Source of the DNA: Firmicutes bacterium UBA3932 | GTDB taxonomy: Bacteria > Bacillota > Clostridia > Peptostreptococcales > Anaerovoracaceae | Direction of reading: 5' to 3' | NCBI GenBank assembly: GCA_002385825.1 | Contig: DGEG01000065.1 | Coordinates: 1-8,032, forward strand | DNA: 8,032 nt | Part shown: piece by piece, positions 1 through 6,550 of the stretch | Position numbering within the stretch: position 1 is the first letter of the stretch | Layout of the letters: each line of letters opens with the position of its first letter | Position numbers and translations under genes: made by a program | The notes under the pieces: model-generated | What the model saw: the letters and a program-made list of their open reading frames with translations, nothing else | The model's database searches: none | What the model was told of the DNA's origin: nothing

Positions 1-2184
1 CATCTGATTTTCCCCAATCAAAAGATTCTGATTCCTGATGAAGAACCGGCAGCTCCCGCACCCGAGCCTGAGCCGCAACCGGAACCCTGGGATCAGGCAT
101 TGGATGATCTAAAGAGCATATTAAGTGACGTCACGGATAACTACCTGGAAGCGGTAGATCCGGACTTCGCATATGATATCGCCTATGAATTATCCAAGAA
201 TCCCAAATATCTTTCTTCCAGTCTGGGTACGCGCACTGCGGGCAGCGATGCGGAACATGCGGCGGCAGATTATCTTCTTTCTGTAATGGAGGATATGGGA
301 CTTGAGGAGACCGAAAAAGTCGGTGTCCGAGTGGACAAATGGCAGTTTAATGACGCTACGCTGACATTGGAAGGCGATGACAGGGTCATTAAACCTCACT
401 CCTACGCAACCGCTGCTACTCCCAAAGAAGGCATAACGGCCGAAATTGTGTACATGGGCACAGGCACTATGTGGGATTATGAAGAATACGAAGGCGACGT
501 GACAGGAAAGATCGTACTGGTCGATATCGATATGAGAGCGGACTGGTGGATTACATATCCCATGTTGGAAGCCGAATTACAAGGGGCTGCAGCCATTATA
601 AACTCCTGTGTCAGCGGATTTTCAGAAATCAGCAAAGACGCATATAATGCTAACGATATTTGCGGACCAGTAAGCATCCCCTGTGTCAACATCACCCAAA
701 ACGACGCCGAATACATCAAAGCTCAGCTTGAGGAGAAAGGCACCGTTATAGGGACATTAAAGGTTGATAATGTGGTGGAACCCGGCGGAACGTCCTATAA
801 CGTTGTCGGCAAAATCAAGGGTAAGAACTCCGAACAGCAAATCATGGTAGGAGCTCATTACGATATGTATTTCGAAGGATTCCAGGATGATAACATTGCA
901 GTGGGCATCGTGTTGGCCATCGCAAAAGCTATGCTGGATTCCGAGTACGTTCCCGAAAACGATATCGTGTTCTGCCTGCACGGAGCCGAAGAATGGGGAG
1001 CCATCTACACCCAGTTCGACTGGACAATCGGCGCATGGCGAATGATAAATGAAGCCCGTCCCGAATGGGCAGGAAAGACTTTGGCTTTCATAAACTTTGA
1101 GCTTCCCGCTTATGAATTCGATACATACACCAGCGTTTATTCGGCGCCGGAACTCTATAGCCTGATCGATATTTTTGTAAACAAAGGTTTTGCGCCGGAA
1201 CCCGTGGGATGCTTCCCGGACGGCGTTCTGACGGAAGGCTATCAGACTTATACATATTCAGACGACTTCTCGTATTATGTAGCCGGTGTCCCGTCTACCG
1301 TTAACGGATTCCTGCTCCAGAGAGATATGGAGACGGTATTCCCCTTCTATTACGATTATTATCACACCAACTTCGATACACCTGAGACATACAATGAGAA
1401 TGTGGCAAACTTCAATATCCAGTTCTACGGAACTTTTGCCATCTTCATCGATCAGCTGCCGGCGCATTTCCTGGATTACACATCCCAGTATGACCGGCTG
1501 ACGGAAGCCCTTGATGAAGAGATCTGCAAAGCCGCCGGAGCCGATGTGGAAGCCTACAAGGAGGCGGTGGAGAAGCTTGGCGAAGCCGCTGTTGCAGCAA
1601 AGGACAAGGTTATCGACCTCAACATCCGTTACGTGGAAGCCGTCAAATCCGGAGCGGATCAAAGCGAAATTGACGCCATTCGCGCGGAAGCAAGGGCTTT
1701 GAACAAGGAGAACCTGAAGATCTTCAAATTTGTACAGGATACTTTGCTTGGACTGATGTACGAAACACCCGTAGTACCCCATGAATCGCCACAGAAAAAC
1801 ATTGCCCTTATGGAAGCTGTCATCGCCGCTCTTGAAGAAGGGGATGTGGTCACGGCGGCAGACGAATACGCCTGGGCAATTAACGAATATTTCGAGTGGT
1901 ACGAGATGTACTTCAGCCCTGAAGTAATGGAGATTCATTACGATATGTTCTACGGTGAAGATAACCAGGACAATCTGTTCTGGGGTACGGGCAAATCCTT
2001 CGTTCCGGCCAAAGTATCCGAGGCCACCCGTTCACTGTTTGAACGATATGAAGAAGAGGGCGGAGATTTCTCTAAGGAAATCGAGATTTACAGGAAAGCA
2101 ATCGAAGAACAGAGAGCTGTTCTTAAAGAACTGATGGCCAAGGAAACGGAGGATATCCTTAAGCTGGTCGATATGCTCAAGTAG
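1..2184 (+). CDS. LysM-anchored M28 family metallopeptidase with PA domain, 5' end missing
   Basis: Probable zinc aminopeptidase or carboxypeptidase of family M28, acting outside the cell. The frame is open from base 1, so the TTG at 100 is not the true start. Visible residues 1-12 (HLIFPNQKILIP) match the end of a LysM wall-binding domain, followed by a Pro/Glu linker (about residues 13-30). Next come the M28 N-terminal part, an inserted protease-associated (PA) domain (about 144-256) and the catalytic core. Putative metal and catalytic residues are His286 (GAHYD), Asp296 (QDDN), Glu330-Glu331 (AEEWG) and His455 (YYHTNFDT). The position usually held by Asp appears to be Glu367 (INFEL). The 10-residue His-Asp spacing and the PA insertion recall the M28B (PSMA/transferrin receptor) group. 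Residues 495-727 are a Glu/Lys/Ala-rich, probably helical C-terminal region that I do not recognise. Substrate is unknown. The family call is firm; LysM anchoring rests on the short remnant. Confidence 0.85.
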   Translation, partial: HLIFPNQKILIPDEEPAAPAPEPEPQPEPWDQALDDLKSILSDVTDNYLEAVDPDFAYDIAYELSKNPKYLSSSLGTRTAGSDAEHAAADYLLSVMEDMGLEETEKVGVRVDKWQFNDATLTLEGDDRVIKPHSYATAATPKEGITAEIVYMGTGTMWDYEEYEGDVTGKIVLVDIDMRADWWITYPMLEAELQGAAAIINSCVSGFSEISKDAYNANDICGPVSIPCVNITQNDAEYIKAQLEEKGTVIGTLKVDNVVEPGGTSYNVVGKIKGKNSEQQIMVGAHYDMYFEGFQDDNIAVGIVLAIAKAMLDSEYVPENDIVFCLHGAEEWGAIYTQFDWTIGAWRMINEARPEWAGKTLAFINFELPAYEFDTYTSVYSAPELYSLIDIFVNKGFAPEPVGCFPDGVLTEGYQTYTYSDDFSYYVAGVPSTVNGFLLQRDMETVFPFYYDYYHTNFDTPETYNENVANFNIQFYGTFAIFIDQLPAHFLDYTSQYDRLTEALDEEICKAAGADVEAYKEAVEKLGEAAVAAKDKVIDLNIRYVEAVKSGADQSEIDAIRAEARALNKENLKIFKFVQDTLLGLMYETPVVPHESPQKNIALMEAVIAALEEGDVVTAADEYAWAINEYFEWYEMYFSPEVMEIHYDMFYGEDNQDNLFWGTGKSFVPAKVSEATRSLFERYEEEGGDFSKEIEIYRKAIEEQRAVLKELMAKETEDILKLVDMLK

Positions 2185-2211
2185 GTTATCAGGTAACGAT
2201 ATATGATGTCA

Positions 2212-2260
2212 GGGGGCGGAATCTATGCGCATAAAGCACATTTAGGTTCCGCTCCCGTTT
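2212..2260 (+). terminator. candidate rho-independent terminator after the peptidase gene
   Basis: Arms 2212-2224 and 2244-2256 can form 13 consecutive pairs, two of them G-U wobbles, around a 19-base loop. A modest T-rich run (gtttattctt) follows from 2257. It starts 28 bases after the peptidase stop codon. The GC-rich base of the stem favours a terminator, while the long loop and broken T tract weaken the call. The rest of the gap 2185-2475 contains the promoter and ribosome-binding region of the next gene; I see no other gene in it. Confidence 0.55.
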
Positions 2261-2335
2261 ATTCTTCAAAGGACCCATAGAGTTAAAGGCGCCCGTTGCT
2301 TTTCCCTGGTAAATTCTCCGCCGGTCGTATAATTC

Positions 2336-2364
2336 TTGCCCGGTCTCTCCCGTTGTAGTATAAT
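2336..2364 (+). promoter_or_regulatory. sigma-A-type promoter for the first BMP lipoprotein gene
   Basis: A TTGCCC -35 box (2336-2341) lies exactly 17 bases before a perfect TATAAT -10 box (2359-2364). Transcription would start near 2371, giving a leader of about 105 bases before the ATG at 2476. A second TATAAT at 2328-2333 has no convincing -35 partner. The leader shows no purine riboswitch core. Confidence 0.65.
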
Positions 2365-2454
2365 AACCTTCGGATATAGCGGCTAAAACCGTGATTTTAT
2401 CAAAGGATAGAACTAACATAGATCGGGACAAACCGCTCTGTGAATCATTGTTTC

Positions 2455-2462
2455 GGGGGGGG
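2455..2462 (+). promoter_or_regulatory. unusual poly-G ribosome binding site
   Basis: A run of eight G residues ends 13 bases before the ATG at 2476 and is the only purine-rich stretch available as a Shine-Dalgarno site. It is weaker and more distant than the AGGAGG-type sites of the neighbouring genes. That suggests lower translation of the first binding protein, or a sequencing artefact in the homopolymer. Confidence 0.4.
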
Positions 2463-2475
2463 AATATTTTATCTT

Positions 2476-3495
2476 ATGAAGAAGATTTTATCGCTGTTTC
2501 TGATTCTTGTGCTGATGCTCAGTCTTTCTTCATGCGATACGACCAACGCGCAACCTATCGACTCTTTACCCAAGGTAGTTATGGTTGCGTCGGAAGGAGG
2601 ACTCGGGGACGAATCCTTCAACGACATGGCATATGAAGGAATTCTCAAAGCAGCGAAAGACTATAGAATTGAAGTGACGATAGAGGAACCGGAAGATCGT
2701 TATGCTTACATAGAAACCGTGTCTGCCGTAGCCGGGGAAGCAGATCTTGTTATTGCCGTCGGCTATATCGATGCTAATACGCTGCAGGAAATTGCGGAGA
2801 ATAATCCGGACACTTATTTTGCCGTTGTTGATTCCCAAGTCCAGGTTGCGGACAACGTAATGATCCTTTCCTTCAAAGAAGAAGAGGGATCATTTATTGT
2901 GGGTATAATAGCTGCATTGACTACAGAAACTCAGATATTGGGATTTGTAGGAGGTGCGGAAGACGGCACGATTGAAAGCTTTGAGTTCGGGTATCGAGCC
3001 GGAATCAAGGCTATCAATCCTGAGGCAAGGGTATTGGTGGAATATACCGGTTGCTTCGATAATGCAGAACACGGAAAAGCAGCAGCCTTGTCCCTCATAG
3101 AAGAGGGTGCCGATGTGGTCTTCCATGCGGCCGGTGAGTGCGGCATCGGAGTCATCGAAGCCGCAGGTGAAAAAGGCGTTTGGGCAATAGGTGTGGACAA
3201 AGATCAATCTGATCTCAATCCGGACGCAGTGCTGTGTTCCATGTTTAAGCGGGTGGATCACGGGGTACACCTGGCAATTCAGAGCTTTATGGAAGGTAAA
3301 TTTGAAGGAGCCGTTTATGAGTTCGGTCTGGACTTCGAAGCGGTGGGATATTCCGATGCCGCAGGCAACCTTTCAAATGAAGTCAAGTCTTTGGCAGATT
3401 TATACGCAAAGGCCATTATAGCGGGCGACATTTATGTTCCGAAGAACAGGGAAGAGTTTGAGGAATTCAAGGTTCCCGAAGAGGGGCTAATATAA
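2476..3495 (+). CDS. BMP family nucleoside-binding lipoprotein, PnrA/TmpC-like
   Basis: Predicted 339-residue membrane-anchored substrate-binding protein of an ABC importer, belonging to the basic membrane protein family (Bmp/PnrA/Med). The ATG at 2476 is preferred because it gives a compact lipoprotein signal peptide: MKK, a hydrophobic core, and the lipobox LSSC with Cys20 as the lipidated residue. An in-frame GTG at 2440 would only add 12 atypical residues. Family landmarks are GDESFND (around residues 44-50), GFVGG (156-160), FHAAG (216-220) and GVDKDQ (239-244). The HAAGxxGIGxIEAA and GVDxDQ segments and the ending resemble the spirochaete purine-nucleoside receptor PnrA/TmpC as I recall it. 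The ligand is therefore probably a purine nucleoside, by inference. The gene has its own promoter and lies 124 bases before a second, diverged BMP gene. It could be an accessory receptor for the downstream transporter. Confidence 0.88.
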   Translation: MKKILSLFLILVLMLSLSSCDTTNAQPIDSLPKVVMVASEGGLGDESFNDMAYEGILKAAKDYRIEVTIEEPEDRYAYIETVSAVAGEADLVIAVGYIDANTLQEIAENNPDTYFAVVDSQVQVADNVMILSFKEEEGSFIVGIIAALTTETQILGFVGGAEDGTIESFEFGYRAGIKAINPEARVLVEYTGCFDNAEHGKAAALSLIEEGADVVFHAAGECGIGVIEAAGEKGVWAIGVDKDQSDLNPDAVLCSMFKRVDHGVHLAIQSFMEGKFEGAVYEFGLDFEAVGYSDAAGNLSNEVKSLADLYAKAIIAGDIYVPKNREEFEEFKVPEEGLI

Positions 3496-3535
3496 AGATC
3501 AAGAGTGAATAAGCTGATAGAATTGAAAATATTAC

Positions 3536-3564
3536 TTTTCACTTTCTGTTTGTTGGGGTATAAT
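3536..3564 (+). promoter_or_regulatory. sigma-A-type promoter for the second BMP lipoprotein gene
   Basis: TTTTCA (3536-3541, four of six matches to the -35 consensus) is spaced 17 bases from a perfect TATAAT (3559-3564). Transcription would start near 3571, leaving about 50 bases before the ATG at 3620. No terminator is evident between the two BMP genes, so read-through from the upstream promoter would add to this one. Confidence 0.6.
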
Positions 3565-3619
3565 GGAAAAAAGTTCATTATTGCTGTCGCTAAGGAAATT
3601 ATTAGGAGGAGAAGAGCAG

Positions 3620-4729
3620 ATGAAAAGATTATTAGTATTGCTGTTGGCCTTCGTAATGGTGTTCAGTCTTGCTGCCTGCGGCGGTGGGGAACCCGCACCC
3701 GGGGATGAGGGCGAGCCCGCGGCCGAAGGGTACGAGATTGCAATGATCACCGACATCGGTTCTATCGATGACAAGTCCTTTAACCAAGGTACTTGGGAAG
3801 GAATCGTGGCTTATGCGGAGGAGCACGGAATTACTCACAAATACTACAAGCCCACAGAGCAGACCACGGATGCTTATCTGGCGGCCATTCAGCTTGCTGT
3901 TGAAGGCGGAGCTAAAATAATAGTTACTCCGGGATTCCTGTTTGAAGAGCCCATCTTCATCGCCCAGGATCTGTATGAAGATGTCCACTTCATTCTGATT
4001 GACGGCAATCCCCACAATGCGGATTACACCGAGTTCCGGACCAATGACAATACGGTAGGCATCGTCTATGCGGAAGAGCAGTCCGGTTACCTGGCCGGCT
4101 ATGCAGCCGTAAAGGACGGCTATACCAAGTTAGGCTTCATGGGCGGAATGGCAGTTCCTGCAGTAGTTCGTTTCGGCTATGGCTTTGCTCAGGGTGCCGA
4201 AGCTGCTGCTGAAGAGCTCGGTATCGACAGCATCGAACTCAAGTATCACTATACCGGCAACTTCGATGCCACACCGGAAACCCAGACTCTGGCCACTTCC
4301 TGGTATGCAGAAGGCGTAGAAGTTATCTTTGCCTGCGGCGGTCTTGTGGGTAACTCCGTAATGTCCGCTGCTGAAGCGACGGGTGGAAAGGTTATCGGCG
4401 TTGACGTAGATCAGAGCGGCGAATCCGAAACGGTCATCACCTCTGCAATGAAAGGTTTGGCCGCATCCGTACAATCCGCATTGGATGCCTACTACAAAGG
4501 TGAATTCCCCGGCGGACAAGGTTTGGTATACGGAGCAGCCGAGGACGGTGTCCAACTGCCGATGGAAACATCCAAGTTCAATACTTTCTCCCAGGAGGAC
4601 TACGATAAGGTCTTTGCGGCTCTTGCTTCCGGAGAGATCGTGCTGAAGAAAGACGTTGACGAGAACGGGAATGAGCTGACCTTGGATGACCTGGGATTGA
4701 CAAGGGTTAAATATACCTTGGTACAGTAA
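3620..4729 (+). CDS. nupN: BMP family nucleoside-binding lipoprotein, NupN/YufN-like
   Basis: Predicted 369-residue substrate-binding lipoprotein, the receptor expected for the ABC transporter encoded next. The ATG at 3620 follows a strong AGGAGGAG site (3604-3611) at 8 bases. It opens a signal peptide with lipobox SLAAC (Cys20) and then a Gly/Glu/Pro-rich tether up to about residue 37. The in-frame ATG at 3563 overlaps the -10 box and would put 19 residues before the signal peptide, so it is rejected. Landmarks are SIDDKSFNQGTWEG (from about residue 48), GFMGG (172-176), the segment ACGGLVGNSVMSAA and GVDVDQS (260-266), all typical of the Bmp ligand-binding fold. It is clearly diverged from the preceding paralogue: a GGLVGNS segment replaces HAAGECGIG, and the C-terminal tail is different. 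B. subtilis NupN is the receptor of a guanosine transporter; assigning the same ligand here is inference from gene order. Confidence 0.9.
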   Translation: MKRLLVLLLAFVMVFSLAACGGGEPAPGDEGEPAAEGYEIAMITDIGSIDDKSFNQGTWEGIVAYAEEHGITHKYYKPTEQTTDAYLAAIQLAVEGGAKIIVTPGFLFEEPIFIAQDLYEDVHFILIDGNPHNADYTEFRTNDNTVGIVYAEEQSGYLAGYAAVKDGYTKLGFMGGMAVPAVVRFGYGFAQGAEAAAEELGIDSIELKYHYTGNFDATPETQTLATSWYAEGVEVIFACGGLVGNSVMSAAEATGGKVIGVDVDQSGESETVITSAMKGLAASVQSALDAYYKGEFPGGQGLVYGAAEDGVQLPMETSKFNTFSQEDYDKVFAALASGEIVLKKDVDENGNELTLDDLGLTRVKYTLVQ

Positions 4730-4810
4730 CATTTGATAATCAACTGCGTCGGTTTACCTTTCTTTGATGCATTTGTCTGAAGGAAGGACAAACAACAAAA
4801 TGATTTTTTT

Positions 4811-4848
4811 CAACGAACCCTTTTAACAAGGGTTCGTTGTTGTTTGTG
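4811..4848 (+). terminator. rho-independent terminator between binding-protein and transporter genes
   Basis: A perfect 10-base-pair stem (4811-4820 with 4830-4839) encloses a 9-base loop and is followed by the T-rich run ttgtttgtgt. It lies about 80 bases after the binding-protein stop codon and before the promoter of the ATPase gene. It probably ends most transcripts of the binding-protein unit while allowing some read-through. An outer arm, gacaaacaac (4787-4796), can also pair with 4839-4850 around a two-base bulge. Confidence 0.75.
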
Positions 4849-4880
4849 TCATGTCTTTGGAGGGCATATACATTTATGAT

Positions 4881-4908
4881 TTATTTTTACTGGCAATTCA
4901 TGTATAAT
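4881..4908 (+). promoter_or_regulatory. candidate promoter for the ABC transporter genes
   Basis: A perfect TATAAT lies at 4903-4908, immediately preceded by TG. The best -35 candidate is the poor TTATTT at 4881-4886, 16 bases upstream. The AT-rich surroundings and the position just after a terminator favour a real promoter. The weak -35 could mean activator dependence or low basal output. Confidence 0.45.
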
Positions 4909-4911
4909 TAG

Positions 4912-4948
4912 GTTCAGTTGAACAGGATGTCCGCTAACTTCTCCTGTT
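4912..4948 (+). promoter_or_regulatory. leader inverted repeats before the ATPase gene, possible operator or RNA switch
   Basis: Two overlapping inverted repeats sit at the predicted transcription start (about 4915) and just after it. One is GTTCA-gt-TGAAC (4912-4923). The other is AACAGGA (4921-4927) with TCCTGTT (4942-4948), extendable by G-U pairs. They share bases 4921-4923, so as RNA only one can form at a time; as DNA the first could be a repressor site. I recognise no known riboswitch in the leader (4909-5011). Confidence 0.3.
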
Positions 4949-5011
4949 TGTGATGAATGAATGCCTGTCGCGCGGTAGTAATGCGAAAATTGATGAAAAC
5001 GGAGGGCGGCA

Positions 5012-6550
5012 ATGGATGATTATGTAATCGAAATGTTGAACATCATAAAAGAATTCCCCGGAGTAATCGCCAATGATGACATCACCCTCCAGCTTAAGAG
5101 GGGTGAAATCCATGCGCTGCTCGGTGAAAACGGAGCAGGAAAATCTACACTGATGAGCATACTCTTTGGCCTCTATCAACCGGATAAAGGTATCATCAAG
5201 AAAGACGGAAAAGAAGTAAATATCAGCGATCCCAATGTGGCCAATGCTCTCGGGATCGGCATGGTACACCAGCACTTCAAGCTGGTACACAATTTTACGG
5301 TGCTTCAAAACATCATTTTGGGTGTAGAAACCACGAAGAACGGTTTTTTGCGAATGGAAGAGGCGAGGGAGAAAGTAATCGCCCTTTCAGAAAAGTACGG
5401 GCTTGCCGTAGACCCTGATGCCATTGTTGAGGATATCACCGTAGGCATGCAGCAGCGTGTTGAAATATTGAAAATGCTCTACCGGGAAAACGAGATCCTG
5501 ATCTTCGACGAACCTACGGCAGTACTCACTCCCCAGGAGATAGAGGAGCTCATAAAGATCATGAAAGATCTGGCTAAAGAAGGAAAATCGATTCTTTTCA
5601 TCACCCATAAGCTGAACGAGATCAAGGCCGTTGCAGATCGCTGCACCGTGCTTCGCAAAGGAAAGCGAGTAGCCACCATTGATGTTGCATCCACCTCAAA
5701 AGAGGAAATGTCGGAAATGATGGTGGGCCGTAAAGTGGAATTTGCAGTTGAAAAAGCCCATATTGAACCCGGTGAACCCGTCCTCGAGGTCAGGAACCTC
5801 ACCGTTGAGGACAAGCAGAGCGGGAAAAAAACAGTAAAAGATGTATCCTTTACCGTTCGCAAAGGTGAAATTGTCTGCATTGCAGGAATTGACGGGAATG
5901 GCCAATCGGAATTGGTATACGCCATTACCGGATTGCTGCCCGCAGACGATGGACAGATTTTCATTAACGGTATGGATGTGACGAATTTGTCCATAAGAAA
6001 ACGCAATGCCGCAGGTATGAGCCACATTCCGGAAGACAGGCACAAACATGGACTGGTGCTCGATTATACACTCGAGGAAAATTTGGTTCTTAAATGTTAT
6101 TATACTCCTATTTTCCAGAAGAACGGCTTCCTGAAATTCCAGAAAATCAACGAGTATGCCAATTGCCTGATTGAAAAATACGACATTCGCAGCGGTCAGG
6201 GGGCAAAGTCCATCGTACGGAGCATGTCGGGAGGCAACCAGCAAAAAGCCATCGTTGCAAGAGAAATCGATTTAGGGCCGGAAATTCTGATTGCAGTTCA
6301 ACCTACACGAGGATTGGATGTTGGGGCAATCGAATATATTCACAAACAGTTGGTGGTACAAAGAGATGCAGGAAAGGCAATACTATTGGTTTCTTTAGAG
6401 CTGGAAGAAGTCATGAATATAAGCGATCGCATTCTCGTCATTTATGAAGGGGAGATCGTGGGAGAACTGGATCCTAAGACCACTACCCTTAAGGAACTGG
6501 GTCTCTACATGGCTGGCGGAAAGCGGGATGAAAGGAGTGAAGCAGTATGA
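5012..6550 (+). CDS. nupO: nucleoside ABC transporter ATP-binding protein, two ABC domains
   Basis: The 512-residue energising subunit of a nucleoside importer, a cytoplasmic protein with two fused ABC domains, as in NupO/YufO and RbsA-type ATPases. The ATG at 5012 follows GGAGGG (5001-5006). Domain 1 has Walker A GENGAGKST (38-46), the Q-loop segment MVHQHF, a non-canonical signature VGMQQR (144-149), Walker B IFDEP (164-168) and the switch His199. Domain 2 has a degenerate Walker A, GIDGNGQS (292-299), with Gln298 replacing Lys; a canonical signature MSGGNQQ (405-411); and Walker B ILIAVQP (425-431), with Gln430 where the catalytic Glu normally sits. Pairing Walker A/B of domain 1 with signature 2 leaves one competent ATP site and one degenerate site. 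This pattern is, from memory, usual for this subfamily. Its stop codon overlaps the start of the permease gene (ATGA). Confidence 0.95.
   Translation: MDDYVIEMLNIIKEFPGVIANDDITLQLKRGEIHALLGENGAGKSTLMSILFGLYQPDKGIIKKDGKEVNISDPNVANALGIGMVHQHFKLVHNFTVLQNIILGVETTKNGFLRMEEAREKVIALSEKYGLAVDPDAIVEDITVGMQQRVEILKMLYRENEILIFDEPTAVLTPQEIEELIKIMKDLAKEGKSILFITHKLNEIKAVADRCTVLRKGKRVATIDVASTSKEEMSEMMVGRKVEFAVEKAHIEPGEPVLEVRNLTVEDKQSGKKTVKDVSFTVRKGEIVCIAGIDGNGQSELVYAITGLLPADDGQIFINGMDVTNLSIRKRNAAGMSHIPEDRHKHGLVLDYTLEENLVLKCYYTPIFQKNGFLKFQKINEYANCLIEKYDIRSGQGAKSIVRSMSGGNQQKAIVAREIDLGPEILIAVQPTRGLDVGAIEYIHKQLVVQRDAGKAILLVSLELEEVMNISDRILVIYEGEIVGELDPKTTTLKELGLYMAGGKRDERSEAV

Noticed and set aside
1258..1938. 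226-residue open frame on the minus strand inside the peptidase gene
   Set aside because: It is antisense to a well-supported coding region with clear catalytic motifs, and its translation shows no recognisable domain and an odd Cys/His/Phe-rich composition.
3563..3619. Upstream ATG extension of the second receptor
   Set aside because: This start overlaps the -10 box, has no ribosome site, and would place 19 residues before a complete lipoprotein signal peptide.
4130..4732. 200-residue open frame on the minus strand across the second receptor gene
   Set aside because: It is a shadow of the BMP coding sequence, with no ribosome site and no recognisable protein features.
4814..4836. PurR-box-like CGAAC/GTTCG inverted pair
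   Set aside because: The two half-sites are the arms of the perfect terminator stem, their 13-base spacing and AT flanks do not match a PurBox well, and they lie about 70 bases upstream of the promoter. Terminator function explains them.
4851..4907. 18-codon ORF between terminator and promoter
   Set aside because: It overlaps the proposed -10 box, and the codon content gives no support for a gene.
4909..5011. Purine riboswitch upstream of the nucleoside transporter
   Set aside because: The expected conserved core segments (ATATGG and TCTACC loops with a closing helix) are absent here and also in the gaps at 2365-2475 and 3496-3619.
4953..5027. 24-codon leader ORF (ATG at 4953) overlapping the ATPase start
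   Set aside because: It has no Shine-Dalgarno sequence and no recognisable composition bias, and an ORF this short arises easily by chance.
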